From Planctomycetaceae bacterium (GTDB lineage: Bacteria > Planctomycetota > Planctomycetia > Pirellulales > Pirellulaceae): a stretch of DNA of 64,000 bases. Location of the stretch: the NCBI GenBank assembly GCA_020638995.1, contig JACKHM010000005.1:496001-560000 (forward strand), written 5' to 3'. The first letter of the stretch is position 1, and the number at the start of each line of letters is the position of its first letter. Made by a program: the position numbers and the translations under genes. This document shows, piece after piece, positions 29,606 to 38,798 of this stretch. The notes below the pieces were generated by a model that made no database searches, was not told the DNA's origin, and saw only the letters and a list, made by a program, of their open reading frames with translations.

Positions 29606-30895
29606 CTAGTCGAAAATTGTTTGCTCGCGGTCCGGACCGACGGACACGACATCGATCGGCTTTCCCACGAGTTCGCTGATCCGGTCGAGATAGCGGCGAG
29701 CACCGGTGGGGAAATCGGCGAGTTTTCTCACTTTCGTCACATCCGTCTCCCAACCCGGCCACGTTTCGTAAACCGGTTTCACGCGGCGCAGGTCACCAAC
29801 CTGGCTCGGAAAACGATCGATCCTTTCGCCATCTAGTTCATAAGCCGTACAGATCTTGATCTCAGTCAATTGGCTGAGGACGTCCATCATCATTAGCGCC
29901 AGGCAATCAACACCGCTGAGCCTTGACGTATAGCGAACGGCAACCGCGTCGAACCATCCACAGCGGCGAGGGCGTCCGGTTGTCGTTCCGTATTCATTGC
30001 CGAGGTCTCGAATTCGCTGGCCGACTTCGTTGTCTTGTTCCGTTGGGAACGGGCCGCCACCAACGCGGGTTGTATAAGCCTTTGCCACGCCAATCATGCG
30101 GTCGATCGAACGCGCGGGGACTCCCGAACCCGATGCGACACCGACACCCGAGCTATTGCTGCTGGTCACAAACGGAAAGGTTCCATGGTCGATGTCGAGC
30201 AACGCTCCTTGCGCTCCCTCGAACAACAACCGCTTGCCATCGTCCACCGCGTCGAGCAAATAGGCGGTGGTGTCATTTACGTGCTTACGAAGCCGCTCGG
30301 CATAGCCCAGATACTCGTCGTGAATTCTAGAGGGATCAAGCCCGAAGTCCCCATCACCTTCGCCGCTTAGACCGAGCAGAATGCGTCGTTTGACATCGAC
30401 AATGGCCTCAATCCGCTCGCGAAAATCGCTGCTGTAGAGGTCGCCGAGGCGAATGGCGTGCGAGCGGCCTACCTTATCCCGATAACATGGGCCGATTCCA
30501 CGCAGCGTCGTACCGATACTTTCACCTTGGACTGGTTGGCCGTTCATCACTTGGTCCTCGGCAATATGCCAAGGACATACGATGTGCGCCCGATCGCTGA
30601 GCATCAAATTTGTGTCTACTTGGATATCGCGTGCAAGTAGCGCATCGATCTCCTTCAATATCGTCGCAGGGTTTATCACGACGCCCGGCGTGACAACATT
30701 CATCACGCCCTTGTTAAGGATCCCGCTGGGGACGTGGTGCAGCTTGTATGTTTGATCACCGACAACGACCGTATGACCGGCGTTGGCTCCGCCAAGAAAA
30801 CGCACGACGACGTCGAATTGGGGGCAGAGTAAATCGACGAGCTTGCCTTTCGCCTCGTCCCCCCACTGCAATCCGATAACACAAGTTCCAGGCAC
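29606..30895 (-). CDS. purA: Adenylosuccinate synthetase
   Basis: 429 residues. Converts IMP and aspartate to adenylosuccinate with GTP. The N-terminal loop reads GLQWGDEAKGKLVDLL, where the usual second Gly of GDEGKGK is Ala. GGANAGHTVVV, GTTLRGIGPCYRDK and KAYTTRVGGGPFPTE are the other family hallmarks. First gene of purA-uppS-cdsA. purC is divergent about 530 bp away, so two AMP-branch purine genes flank one intergenic region and could share regulation. Confidence 0.96.
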   Translation of the reverse strand: MPGTCVIGLQWGDEAKGKLVDLLCPQFDVVVRFLGGANAGHTVVVGDQTYKLHHVPSGILNKGVMNVVTPGVVINPATILKEIDALLARDIQVDTNLMLSDRAHIVCPWHIAEDQVMNGQPVQGESIGTTLRGIGPCYRDKVGRSHAIRLGDLYSSDFRERIEAIVDVKRRILLGLSGEGDGDFGLDPSRIHDEYLGYAERLRKHVNDTTAYLLDAVDDGKRLLFEGAQGALLDIDHGTFPFVTSSNSSGVGVASGSGVPARSIDRMIGVAKAYTTRVGGGPFPTEQDNEVGQRIRDLGNEYGTTTGRPRRCGWFDAVAVRYTSRLSGVDCLALMMMDVLSQLTEIKICTAYELDGERIDRFPSQVGDLRRVKPVYETWPGWETDVTKVRKLADFPTGARRYLDRISELVGKPIDVVSVGPDREQTIFD

Positions 30896-31429
30896 AGCCT
30901 AACTCCACTTCGCATCGATAGTTGCGGCCCAAGAGCCTCGAGCCAAACGCACCAGTCTATGTCTCGGAGCAGCACATGGTCAATGATCGGTGAATGAATA
31001 ACAGTGTTTTTGCTTCGCCACCTTCCCGGTGGAAGCGGCGTCCATCCGATCGATCGTCATGGTACTGGACTTAGCCCCGGCAGGTGCAAGTTGGTCGAGC
31101 GTTCTCGACACGAGCCGATGTGCCACCGTCAGTCCTCCGAGAGCCAGCGGGCAAAATAGCCTTCGATAGAGAGGTGCTTTCGCATTAAGGGGCACTCGTA
31201 CATTTGCTCCGGTTTATCCCTTACAGCGGTCATTCAGTCCGCGAAGAGTGGGCTACGAACGATCAGACGTCAAAGTGCTCCAAACCTTCCGGAGGATCCC
31301 ATGCAGAATCGACTAAGATGACGCGTCGGACCAATCGGGCATCTAGCAGACACATTTCTGATCGTGATATACTCGCCCTTCAACTTGCTAGCGATTTCCC
31401 GATGTGCCCGCGAATACAAGGATGCCGAC
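30896..31429. other. Divergent purA/purC intergenic region
   Basis: About 530 bp without a supported gene. A 71-codon minus frame at 30980-31195 starts with GTG, has no Shine-Dalgarno and no family features. I see no riboswitch that I can recognise. Promoters of both purine genes must lie here. Confidence 0.5.
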
Positions 31430-32317
31430 ATGACTGCCCCCGTGCTGGAAACCTCACTAGAACACTATCCCGTGCGTCGCGGTAAAGTTCGTGACATCTA
31501 TGACTTAGGTGATCAGCTGTTGATGATCAGCACCGATCGGATTAGCGCTTACGACTGGGTGCTGCCAAGTGGGATTCCGGACAAGGGCCGTGTGTTAACT
31601 CAAATCAGCGCATTTTGGTTCGATCGGTTAGACGTACCGCATCACTTGCTGTCAACCGAGTTGGAGAACGCAGGATTGCCGGACGGCACCGACTTGGCGC
31701 AACTCGCCGGTCGCAGCATGTTGGTGCGGAAGTGTGACGTCGTGCCGATTGAGTGTGTGGTGCGAGGCTATCTCGACGGATCAGGCTGGAAGGAGTATCA
31801 GCAATCCGGAACGGTCTGCGGCATCAAGTTGCCTGCGGGTCTACAGCAGTGTTCCAAACTCGAAGAGCCGATCTTCACTCCCGCGACGAAAGAAGAGACC
31901 GGCCACGATATTAATATTTCATTTGAACGGATGGTGGAGATTATTGGGGCCGAAGCCGCTGAGGAACTGCGCACTCGGAGCATCGACATTTACCTGCGTG
32001 GCGCGGATTACGCTCGCAAGCGAGGTATTATAATTGCCGATACAAAGTTCGAGTGGGGGCGATTCGATGGCGAGTTGATTCTGATCGATGAAGTTCTAAC
32101 GCCCGACAGTTCGCGTTTCTGGCCCGCGGAAAAATACGAGCCCGGGCACGGACAGCCATCCTTCGACAAGCAGTTTGTGCGCGACTGGCTTAGCGCTACG
32201 GACTGGGACAAGAACAGCCCTCCGCCCGCGCTCCCGGAGGATGTGATCGCAAAAACACGGGAAAAGTACATCGAAGCTTTTGAGCAGTTGACCGTGCAGT
32301 CATTTGCTTGGAAGTAG
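31430..32317 (+). CDS. purC: Phosphoribosylaminoimidazole-succinocarboxamide synthase
   Basis: 295 residues from the ATG at 31430, which has AAGGA upstream; an in-frame frame open to 31364 is not needed. Joins aspartate to CAIR in purine synthesis. SAICAR synthetase signatures: RRGKVRDIYDLGDQLLMI at the start, VVRGYLDGSGWKEY, the ATP/Mg region DTKFEWGRFDGELILIDEV, and LTPDSSRFWPAEKYEPG. The length matches the longer, yeast-like bacterial form. Divergent from purA. Confidence 0.95.
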   Translation: MTAPVLETSLEHYPVRRGKVRDIYDLGDQLLMISTDRISAYDWVLPSGIPDKGRVLTQISAFWFDRLDVPHHLLSTELENAGLPDGTDLAQLAGRSMLVRKCDVVPIECVVRGYLDGSGWKEYQQSGTVCGIKLPAGLQQCSKLEEPIFTPATKEETGHDINISFERMVEIIGAEAAEELRTRSIDIYLRGADYARKRGIIIADTKFEWGRFDGELILIDEVLTPDSSRFWPAEKYEPGHGQPSFDKQFVRDWLSATDWDKNSPPPALPEDVIAKTREKYIEAFEQLTVQSFAWK

Positions 32318-32768
32318 GCGGTCAAGCTGGATGACGAGAACAATCAGCGAACGGCCCGCCAGATTAGATGCATCTTGTAAATCGGAGCTGATTCCTACAA
32401 ATCAAATTGAGGCGTTAGTTAATCGCTCTGCCGGGTCTCCTGGCATTTTGGGGATTTAGAACGCCGAACAAAACGGGGACTGGCTCCCGGAACATCGGGT
32501 ATTGTCCTGGAAAAACCAGTCTCCCGAGGGTGTCTGTCCCCGTTTTGTTAGAACCTCTTAGGCCCTTTGGTACGACTTGCCAGGCCCGGATCTGGGATTT
32601 TGAGATTCGCGAGATTGACACTTTCTTCCTGTACGGAAATAGGTAGGGGAGGTAGGTTTTGTCAGGGCTCGCTCTGACGAATGACAATTCCTGCCGGGAA
32701 TCGGCTATGTTAGAAAGGGTTTAAAGCTCGGTCGTCCAAGATTTGAGGGACACCCTTTTGGAACTCGC
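32318..32768. other. Intergenic region containing a REP-like palindromic element
   Basis: About 450 bp between purC and pssA. The only structure I can support is the palindromic element at 32467-32549, listed separately. The remaining sequence probably includes the pssA promoter. A 90-codon minus frame at 32415-32687 runs through the palindrome and is not a gene. Confidence 0.6.
32467..32549. repeat. REP-like/MITE-like palindromic element, 14-bp perfect arms
   Basis: The left arm AACAAAACGGGGAC (32467-32480) is a perfect inverted copy of the right arm GTCCCCGTTTTGTT (32536-32549). Inside, ACTGG (32479-32483) pairs with CCAGT (32516-32520), so the 83-nt unit can fold into a long imperfect hairpin. 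The GGGGAC core is typical of REP sequences mobilised by RAYT transposases. A decayed RAYT is present at about 56.7 kb. Confidence 0.7.
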
Positions 32769-32771
32769 GTG

Positions 32772-33617
32772 ATGGCAGTCTCGATCAAAAAAGCTGGTCT
32801 CGTAGTTGTCCCCACCCTGCTCACTCTCGGGAACGGTGCTTGTGGTTTGGGGAGCATCGCGATGGCGACCCTGGGTCGCGATGAAATCGGTGAAACTAAT
32901 GCGATCTTCTACGCGGGCGCTTTCATCTTCCTGGGCATGGTGTTTGATGGGCTGGACGGGTATGTGGCCCGATTCCTAAAACAGACCAGTAAATTCGGCG
33001 CTGAGCTCGATAGTTTGTGTGATGTCATTACGTTTACCGTGGCTCCCGTGTTTATCATGCTGAGCCTCACCGACGTCTTTCCGCTGAGATTCCTTTGGAG
33101 CGTCGGCGTCTTGTTCATGCTCTGCGGCGTTCTGCGGCTCGCCCGATTTAACGTCGAACTTGTCCCGGATGACGAACACGATTGGTTTCGTGGTTTACCA
33201 ACACCTGCTGCGGCAGGTACCTTAGCCTCGTTCGCGGTAACGCTCCCGACCGTTCAAGAGCTATTGGCCGGGACGACGTCCGAAGGGTCACGCCAGCTGG
33301 GCGAACAGATTATCACGCTCAGTGAATACAGCCTTCCGGTGATGACGTTTAGTCTCGCCGCACTGATGGTGTCGAGAATTCGTTACCCGCATGTGCTCAG
33401 TCAGATGATCCGCGGACAATGGAATTTTTTCCACTTAGTCCGACTCATCTTCGTAGTTGTCGCACTGATCACCGTGCATGAGCTCGCGCTGCCAATCGTC
33501 TTCTGTTACTTTGCGTTTGGTCGGCCCATTGCGTTGTGGTTTCGATTTATTGGCCTTCGAGTTCGCGGACTCACTCTCTTTCGGCAGAGTCAACCTCGCC
33601 CACAAGAAGACTCATAG
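32772..33617 (+). CDS. pssA: CDP-diacylglycerol-serine O-phosphatidyltransferase
   Basis: 281 residues from the ATG at 32772 (a GTG immediately upstream is equivalent). Integral membrane enzyme making phosphatidylserine from CDP-diacylglycerol. The CDP-alcohol phosphotransferase motif is complete: DGLDGYVAR-x8-G-x3-D-x3-D around residues 58-84. TM helices follow, with LLTLGNGACGLGSIAMA at the start, as in the PssA subfamily. It is convergent with a phospholipid-N-methyltransferase-like gene 52 bp away, so the local gene set covers part of amino-phospholipid synthesis. Confidence 0.9.
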   Translation: MAVSIKKAGLVVVPTLLTLGNGACGLGSIAMATLGRDEIGETNAIFYAGAFIFLGMVFDGLDGYVARFLKQTSKFGAELDSLCDVITFTVAPVFIMLSLTDVFPLRFLWSVGVLFMLCGVLRLARFNVELVPDDEHDWFRGLPTPAAAGTLASFAVTLPTVQELLAGTTSEGSRQLGEQIITLSEYSLPVMTFSLAALMVSRIRYPHVLSQMIRGQWNFFHLVRLIFVVVALITVHELALPIVFCYFAFGRPIALWFRFIGLRVRGLTLFRQSQPRPQEDS

Positions 33618-33669
33618 TGGCCCAGGCGATACTTGCAGCTGCTAAGATCAGTGCGGGTAATGGCGGGCA

Positions 33670-34254
33670 TTAGCGCCAGCATCGATAGATGAATGCCGGT
33701 GGGAAGTTCAACCAAACGGTTCGACTGGCCTCGACTTTGCCAAAGTATCCCTTGAGTTTTGCCCGAAAGCGATGCGCCGCTGGCAACACCATCCCGGACA
33801 GATAGGCGAATGTTGCGAGTTGCCCCCCCGGCTTCAGCACCTTCATCATGGCGTCGAGGTATTCGGTTTGGGCACTATCTGAAAAAGCTGCCCACGGCAA
33901 TCCGCAAATGATTGCATCGACCTCCGTCACGCCCTGTTGTTGGCAAAGTGCTTCGATGTTAGCGACGCTGTCTTCGAGAATCGGAACATCTGGGTATTGC
34001 TCAGACAGCGCAGAAGCGAATTCCGAGTGCAGTTCGACCGCAAAAAAATGTGCATCCGGACGTTTGCTACGAAGAATCTCCGAGGTGAAGACGCCTGTTC
34101 CTGGTCCATATTCAACGACCGTGTTTACGCTTTCCCAATCGATCCAGCGCACCATATGGGTCGCTAACCTTTGCGTGCTGGGGGCAATTGCTCCCACTCG
34201 ACCTGGACGTTTGATCGATTCTCGGATGAAACGAGCATATTCCTGAACTGCCAT
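33670..34254 (-). CDS. SAM-dependent methyltransferase, PmtA (phospholipid N-methyltransferase)-like
   Basis: 194 residues from the ATG at 34252-34254 (GGAAAG upstream); the frame is open to 34443 but that extension looks non-coding and overlaps the neighbouring gene. Features: YARFIRESIKRPGRVGAIAPS then TQRLA, the start typical of PmtA/KsgA-like lipid methyltransferases. The SAM motif I is VVEYGPGTGVFTSEIL, and IICGLPWAAFS is at the motif IV position. It may methylate phosphatidylethanolamine to phosphatidylcholine; the closeness of pssA supports that. An rRNA adenine methyltransferase-like activity is less likely because the usual NLPY/F motif is GLPW. Confidence 0.7.
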   Translation of the reverse strand: MAVQEYARFIRESIKRPGRVGAIAPSTQRLATHMVRWIDWESVNTVVEYGPGTGVFTSEILRSKRPDAHFFAVELHSEFASALSEQYPDVPILEDSVANIEALCQQQGVTEVDAIICGLPWAAFSDSAQTEYLDAMMKVLKPGGQLATFAYLSGMVLPAAHRFRAKLKGYFGKVEASRTVWLNFPPAFIYRCWR

Positions 34255-34430
34255 GCGTAATCTTTCCGCTAGTGAACGACCGACACTCTCGACAATAGCT
34301 TTGATATATTTGGTATAGCCGTATATGGGCAAAGCATCAACGGGCGTCGATGCTGTCGAACACGATGTGGTCCGAGGTATCGGTTCCGTCGCAGACTTGC
34401 CAACTGGCACCACATCGGAGCCTGACGCGT

Positions 34431-36191
34431 CTACTTGGACCATTCTTTGAGAAACTTGGCGCGCAGACGATTGCCAAACGCCTGAGGCGATTCGTCTTCC
34501 AGATACAGTTCCCGTGCCTCATCGACTCGCCCCAACGACTCATACGTGCGGGCAAGGTTGTATCGAGCTCCTGAAATCCACGGCCCGTCCGGCCAAGCAT
34601 CGATACTTCGCTCCTGAAACCACGTAACGGCGGCTTCAAGGTTGCCGGTTTCATAGTGAGCGATTGCGAGCCAGTACGAAGCGTGCTGTTTTGACTGAGT
34701 AGCAAGCATGTGGCTGTTTGCGACGCGAGTTTGCCAAACGAAGTCCCCTTCGTTCTTCCCGCGAATCAGCCCCATTGCCTTCTGCACCTCTGGGTTCGTT
34801 GCAATCTGATCGATAGCGGCGGTCGGCACGCGCGCTTGCATGTAGAGTCCCTTCGCGCCGTCTTTCCCCTCTTCGAGTCGACCAAACTCGCCTTGCAAGT
34901 GCAGCTGCCGACCCCGCGTCAGCGGGCCTCGCGTTTGAAAAATACCGACCGCTTGGTAGTAACCTGCTGCAACTTCTCGATTCGTCTGTAGCAGCCTCTG
35001 CATCGCCGTCTGAAACCATATTGCCTCAAACGGCACCGACCATAGCGCAATATCCGCGACTCCTCGCGCCGCCTTCAACGACTCCGCGATCAATGTTGGC
35101 GATACCGCCAAAATAGTTCGCTGGTCACCAGCGAGATTCGCCTGCACCAGCTTCATCCGCTGCGACAAGTTCGCGGGCGAAACATCAATTAAGGCGATTA
35201 ACTCCTTCAACTCATCGTGAGCAAAACGATACTTCTCACTCCCGACCTGCAAGGCATCAATTAAGCGTGGGTCATCCAGCACCTGAGCTAAAGTTGCAAC
35301 TCCATCACCGTTGGGGCCGGGAATAGGCAAACCGAGTTCACAATCGAAAAGATAGAGTTCTCGATTAACAACGGCGGCAGTGAGCCAAGGCCTTGGTCGT
35401 GGCGGAACCGTATTCCCTGGCAGGGCAAGATAGACAACCTCTATCCCTTGCTGTCGGGCCAACTCGATAAAAACTCGAGATCTTTGCTCCGCATCGCCGA
35501 AGCCGTACTGCAAGATCTCCCAGGGGGGGTATCGATAACCAGGCCCAGGGATTGCACGTTGCGGGGCGGGAATGCGCTTATCACGGCCTTGTTCACCGGC
35601 GGCCGATGGTGCGACAGATTCGTCGGGATAGGGAATCGTCGCTTCGAGTTGAATGTTGCGTACCGTCCAATCGAACAGGCCTTCCGCAATCGCCAGATTC
35701 TCGCGATCTAAGTCATCCATCAAGGGTGCCAAGCTGTCGAGCCACTTCTTAATCCGTTTCTCGACACCTCGTTTGGAGATCCAAGTGGACAGATCACGCA
35801 AAAGCGAGGCTTCTTGCATTGCTCGCGCGTCGTCGACACTGAATGTCCATTTACCGACATCATTCAGGAGGTCGCTTTCGCGAATCTCTCGCGGCAGTCG
35901 ACTTGCCATTGGATCGACCGCCCAGTTCGGATCGACTTCCTGTTGATCGAGCCAGCGATTCAAATCGTAGGCCGAGGCGGCTAAAGATTGTTCACGGTCA
36001 AATTCACTTGGACGGCTCAAGTTGTCCATCGCTCGCAGCAGCTGTTCCTGCGTAGCCGATGTGGTAACGGTAGTCGTCGTCGGACGCTTTCGCTCCGCGT
36101 TGGGAGTGCAGCCAACGAATGATGTCAGAGAACTGAACAGCAACAAAAAGCAGAGCCTAGAACGACCGCTTACGGCAAGCAACTCTATCAA
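34431..36191 (-). CDS. Lipoprotein with transglutaminase-like and TPR-like regions, unknown function
   Basis: 586 residues. A signal with lipobox (LLFSSLTSFVGC, Cys about residue 28) indicates a lipid-anchored envelope protein. The middle (about 165-290) runs FDWTVRNIQLEA, RSRVFIELARQQGIEVVYLAL and LYLFDCELGLP, a layout that recalls transglutaminase-like cores, though a catalytic Cys is not evident where expected. The C-terminal 130 residues have TPR-like helices (SYWLAIAHYETGNLEAAVTWF, ARYNLARTYESLGRVDEAREL). Its ATG overlaps the end of kdsA by 4 nt, so it is probably translated from the kdsA message. Function unknown. Confidence 0.7.
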   Translation of the reverse strand: MIELLAVSGRSRLCFLLLFSSLTSFVGCTPNAERKRPTTTTVTTSATQEQLLRAMDNLSRPSEFDREQSLAASAYDLNRWLDQQEVDPNWAVDPMASRLPREIRESDLLNDVGKWTFSVDDARAMQEASLLRDLSTWISKRGVEKRIKKWLDSLAPLMDDLDRENLAIAEGLFDWTVRNIQLEATIPYPDESVAPSAAGEQGRDKRIPAPQRAIPGPGYRYPPWEILQYGFGDAEQRSRVFIELARQQGIEVVYLALPGNTVPPRPRPWLTAAVVNRELYLFDCELGLPIPGPNGDGVATLAQVLDDPRLIDALQVGSEKYRFAHDELKELIALIDVSPANLSQRMKLVQANLAGDQRTILAVSPTLIAESLKAARGVADIALWSVPFEAIWFQTAMQRLLQTNREVAAGYYQAVGIFQTRGPLTRGRQLHLQGEFGRLEEGKDGAKGLYMQARVPTAAIDQIATNPEVQKAMGLIRGKNEGDFVWQTRVANSHMLATQSKQHASYWLAIAHYETGNLEAAVTWFQERSIDAWPDGPWISGARYNLARTYESLGRVDEARELYLEDESPQAFGNRLRAKFLKEWSK

Positions 36192-37018
36192 CGGAGTGTC
36201 TCCACGGTAGCTCGAAGCTTCAACAATCGTTCGATCAACGCGGGAAAGTCTTCGAGTGGAATCATGTTTGGGCCGTCGCTTGGCGACGAGGCTGGGTCGG
36301 GATGCGTTTCAAAAAATAGTCCGTCCACACCGACTGCAATCGCTGCGCGAGCAAGCGGCTCGACCATCGCTCGATTACCACCGGTTGTTGCTCCCAAGCC
36401 ACCTGGCTCTTGGACACTGTGAGTCGCATCAAAGATTACCGGCGCCTCGAGTTCTTGCAGCTGGGGGATTGCTCGCATGTCGTTCACAAGTCGACCATAA
36501 CCAAAAAATGTGCCACGTTCACACAGCAGCACATTGCTACATCCCGATGCGACCAGCTTTCCGACGACATGACGCATGTCCCACGGTGCAAGGAACTGAC
36601 CTTTCTTGACGTTTACTGCCCTTCCCGTACGAGCGGCAGCTATCAAAAGATCGGTTTGGCGGGCGAGAAAGGCCGGAATTTGGATTAAATCGCAAGCTTC
36701 ACCGACGGGCGCGGCCTGATACGATTCGTGAATATCCGTGGTCACCGGCAGGCCCGTAACTTCACGAACCTTCTTCAGAATCTCCATGCCGACCTCCAAG
36801 CCTACGCCACGATAAGAGTCGATGCTGGTGCGATTTGCCTTATCAAACGAGCCCTTGAAGACAAGGTGTACCTCAAGGCTTTTCGCCAATGCAGCAAGCC
36901 GCGTGGCGATATCGAGCGCAAGCGACTCGCTCTCCAACACACAGGGGCCGGCAATTAGCAGCAACGGATGCCCCTTCCCACACGGATAGGGGCCGACTTG
37001 AGCGAAGTTCTCAGGCAC
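36188..37018 (-). CDS. kdsA: 3-deoxy-8-phosphooctulonate (Kdo-8-P) synthase
   Basis: 276 residues. Condenses arabinose 5-phosphate and PEP to Kdo-8-P for the LPS inner core. Family motifs: LLLIAGPCVLESE, FKGSFDKANRTSIDSYRG, TDIHE, IQIPAFLARQTDLL, and the PEP-binding VNVKKGQFLAPWDM. RGTFFGYGRLVNDM and FDATHSVQEPGG are also present. The downstream lipoprotein start overlaps its stop by 4 nt. With lpxA it supports a Kdo-lipid A envelope. Confidence 0.95.
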   Translation of the reverse strand: MPENFAQVGPYPCGKGHPLLLIAGPCVLESESLALDIATRLAALAKSLEVHLVFKGSFDKANRTSIDSYRGVGLEVGMEILKKVREVTGLPVTTDIHESYQAAPVGEACDLIQIPAFLARQTDLLIAAARTGRAVNVKKGQFLAPWDMRHVVGKLVASGCSNVLLCERGTFFGYGRLVNDMRAIPQLQELEAPVIFDATHSVQEPGGLGATTGGNRAMVEPLARAAIAVGVDGLFFETHPDPASSPSDGPNMIPLEDFPALIERLLKLRATVETLR

Positions 37019-37196
37019 GCGGGGGACTCTCTTGGAATGAGAATTAATTAATACGGAAGTCGGTCTTCAAATATGAACGTCAAATCTGCCTGCAAGCTGA
37101 CCACGTCCGGAAGTCGACAAGTTCCATGGTTTGTCGATTGAGCGCACACAAGAGGGTATCTGCTCGCTCACGAACTGCCAACGCCAAGCCGCTTGT

Positions 37197-38123
37197 CTAA
37201 CTTGGCACCAGAAGTGTGAGGCGACTTGGGAGTACATCGATTTCGGTCGGAACATACCCTCCCGGGTCGCCATCCAATTGAAGAGGAACAGGTTCATCTG
37301 ATTCGATGCGGATTTTCGAGGCTCGCACCGAAACGCAGTCTTGCCAGGAAGCATGCTGCCGCAAGATGATGCCGCTCAGATATCGCAGGCCACTCCAAAA
37401 AGATCCGTTTTTGAATGTGCAGACATCTAAAAGCCCATCGTGACCAGTGGCTTGAGGTGCAATTTGAAGTCCACCGGCGTAACGTGGCAAGTTGACAATG
37501 AACGCCCATCTCGCGGTGATCGACATGGAGCGGGCTGCGTGTGATTCGGAAGCGGGAATCTCACAATGGACACGCAGTTCCGGGTAGCGATAGTTGTGAA
37601 TCGAGTCCCAAATCGGTTTTGCGTAGGAAAGGTGGCGAATATGTCCCGTCCGTTCCGTATGGAGCCGACGAACGACATCGGCGTCGAATCCACACCCAGC
37701 CATCAGAAGAAATATCTGCCGCCCTGCCCTGCCCGCATCAAACCTTTCCACGCGACCGTGGCTGATCATACGACAGACTTCGCCAGGACTGCCTTTCATC
37801 CTCAAGTGCTTGGAAAGCAAGTTCTCTGTCCCCAACGGCAGCACAGCGATTGGTGTCTCAGGAGCTAGACGGTTTGCCAACAGCGCTACTGTACCGTCTC
37901 CTCCAGCCGATACGACGCACCGCAAGTCGCCGTTGCGTAAAAGTTGCTCCGCTCTGGCGGAAAGTTCATCAACATCGGTCAGAGACTCGACTTGATATCC
38001 CTCGGAGGCCAGTAACTCAGACAAACGCTCGACCGCAGGCACACCGGACCGCGCACCCGCCTTTGGGTTGCGCGAAATTAGGACCCGCCGCCCTGATCTT
38101 GGTAGTTGAAAGCTCGTTTCCAT
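37197..38123 (-). CDS. Diacylglycerol kinase catalytic-domain (YegS/lipid kinase-like) protein
   Basis: 308 residues from the ATG at 38121-38123; a TTG 11 codons upstream is an alternative. The N-terminal ATP site is clear: RVLISRNPKAGAR, then VVSAGGDGTVALLANRL and IAVLPLGTENLLSKHL. The C-terminal half is the lipid-binding sandwich (FDAGRAGRQIFLLMAGCGFD, LLDVCTFKNGSFWSGLRYL). It probably phosphorylates diacylglycerol or a related lipid at the membrane. The neighbouring kdsA and lipoprotein genes are on the same strand but 178 bp away. Confidence 0.85.
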   Translation of the reverse strand: METSFQLPRSGRRVLISRNPKAGARSGVPAVERLSELLASEGYQVESLTDVDELSARAEQLLRNGDLRCVVSAGGDGTVALLANRLAPETPIAVLPLGTENLLSKHLRMKGSPGEVCRMISHGRVERFDAGRAGRQIFLLMAGCGFDADVVRRLHTERTGHIRHLSYAKPIWDSIHNYRYPELRVHCEIPASESHAARSMSITARWAFIVNLPRYAGGLQIAPQATGHDGLLDVCTFKNGSFWSGLRYLSGIILRQHASWQDCVSVRASKIRIESDEPVPLQLDGDPGGYVPTEIDVLPSRLTLLVPS

Positions 38124-38798
38124 CGCGAGTTCGGCCTCGATTGTTGCTTTATGCAACAGATTCTATCGGCATTTGTGGGCTCCAAGGGGGCGACTGTTGA
38201 GAATCGAGACAGCTGAATCCGTAGGTGTGTTGCAGCCCAATACATTTCACGATCCACCATCACAACGAAAATCTGCGAGCGAGACTATATGACCTCCCTG
38301 TTAATTACCACAAGTCCTTATTGGATAATATGTTGCAATCAAATATTTAGAAAATGTGGCGAAATGGCGCACCGCGTGCTTTTACTTACGAGCACTGGCC
38401 CGTGGGGTCTCTGACGCGAGTCGACGGGATGGTTGCCTTGCCCCTGGCCATTCAGTTCGCCAATGTGGAGTTGGCACGTCAGAGACCCCCGTTTTTCAAT
38501 CCTAGTTCCGCTTCTTGCGGATCGCCAGCCAAATTCGATTCTGACGCCAGCCTAAGAGCGACTCGGTCGGTTCCACGAGCCCTGTGAGTTCCGAAAAGTA
38601 TTTCTAACAGCATGAATGTGGATTCGCGGGTTGGAACGATCGCTTTCCGGCTCTTGACGATTCGAGGGTGTTTTTCTAACGTAAGTCTTTTGTCGCCCGG
38701 TACATTCGTGTCTCGCACAGGCACCTCTCCTAAACACTAGGTTAGCGGACCCCTAGCATCTGTTCGGTGGACCTCTTTAAAAATCGGGGTTACAAGTT
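38124..38798. other. Intergenic region with an AT-rich stretch and a palindromic element
   Basis: About 675 bp without a gene. It has an AT-rich stretch near 38300-38350, the palindromic element at 38404-38489, and the upstream region of the tRNA-Thr gene. Two small frames here (38354-38587 plus, 38479-38724 minus) run through the palindrome and are not genes. Confidence 0.6.
38404..38489. repeat. Palindromic element, 13-bp perfect arms
   Basis: The left arm GGGGTCTCTGACG (38404-38416) is perfectly inverted in the right arm CGTCAGAGACCCC (38477-38489). The unit is 86 nt, similar in size to the element at 32467. Different arm sequence but the same layout, so it may be a second REP/MITE family. 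Confidence 0.65.

Noticed and set aside
30980..31195. 71-codon minus frame upstream of purA
   Set aside because: GTG start, no ribosome site, no recognisable homology; too weak to call.
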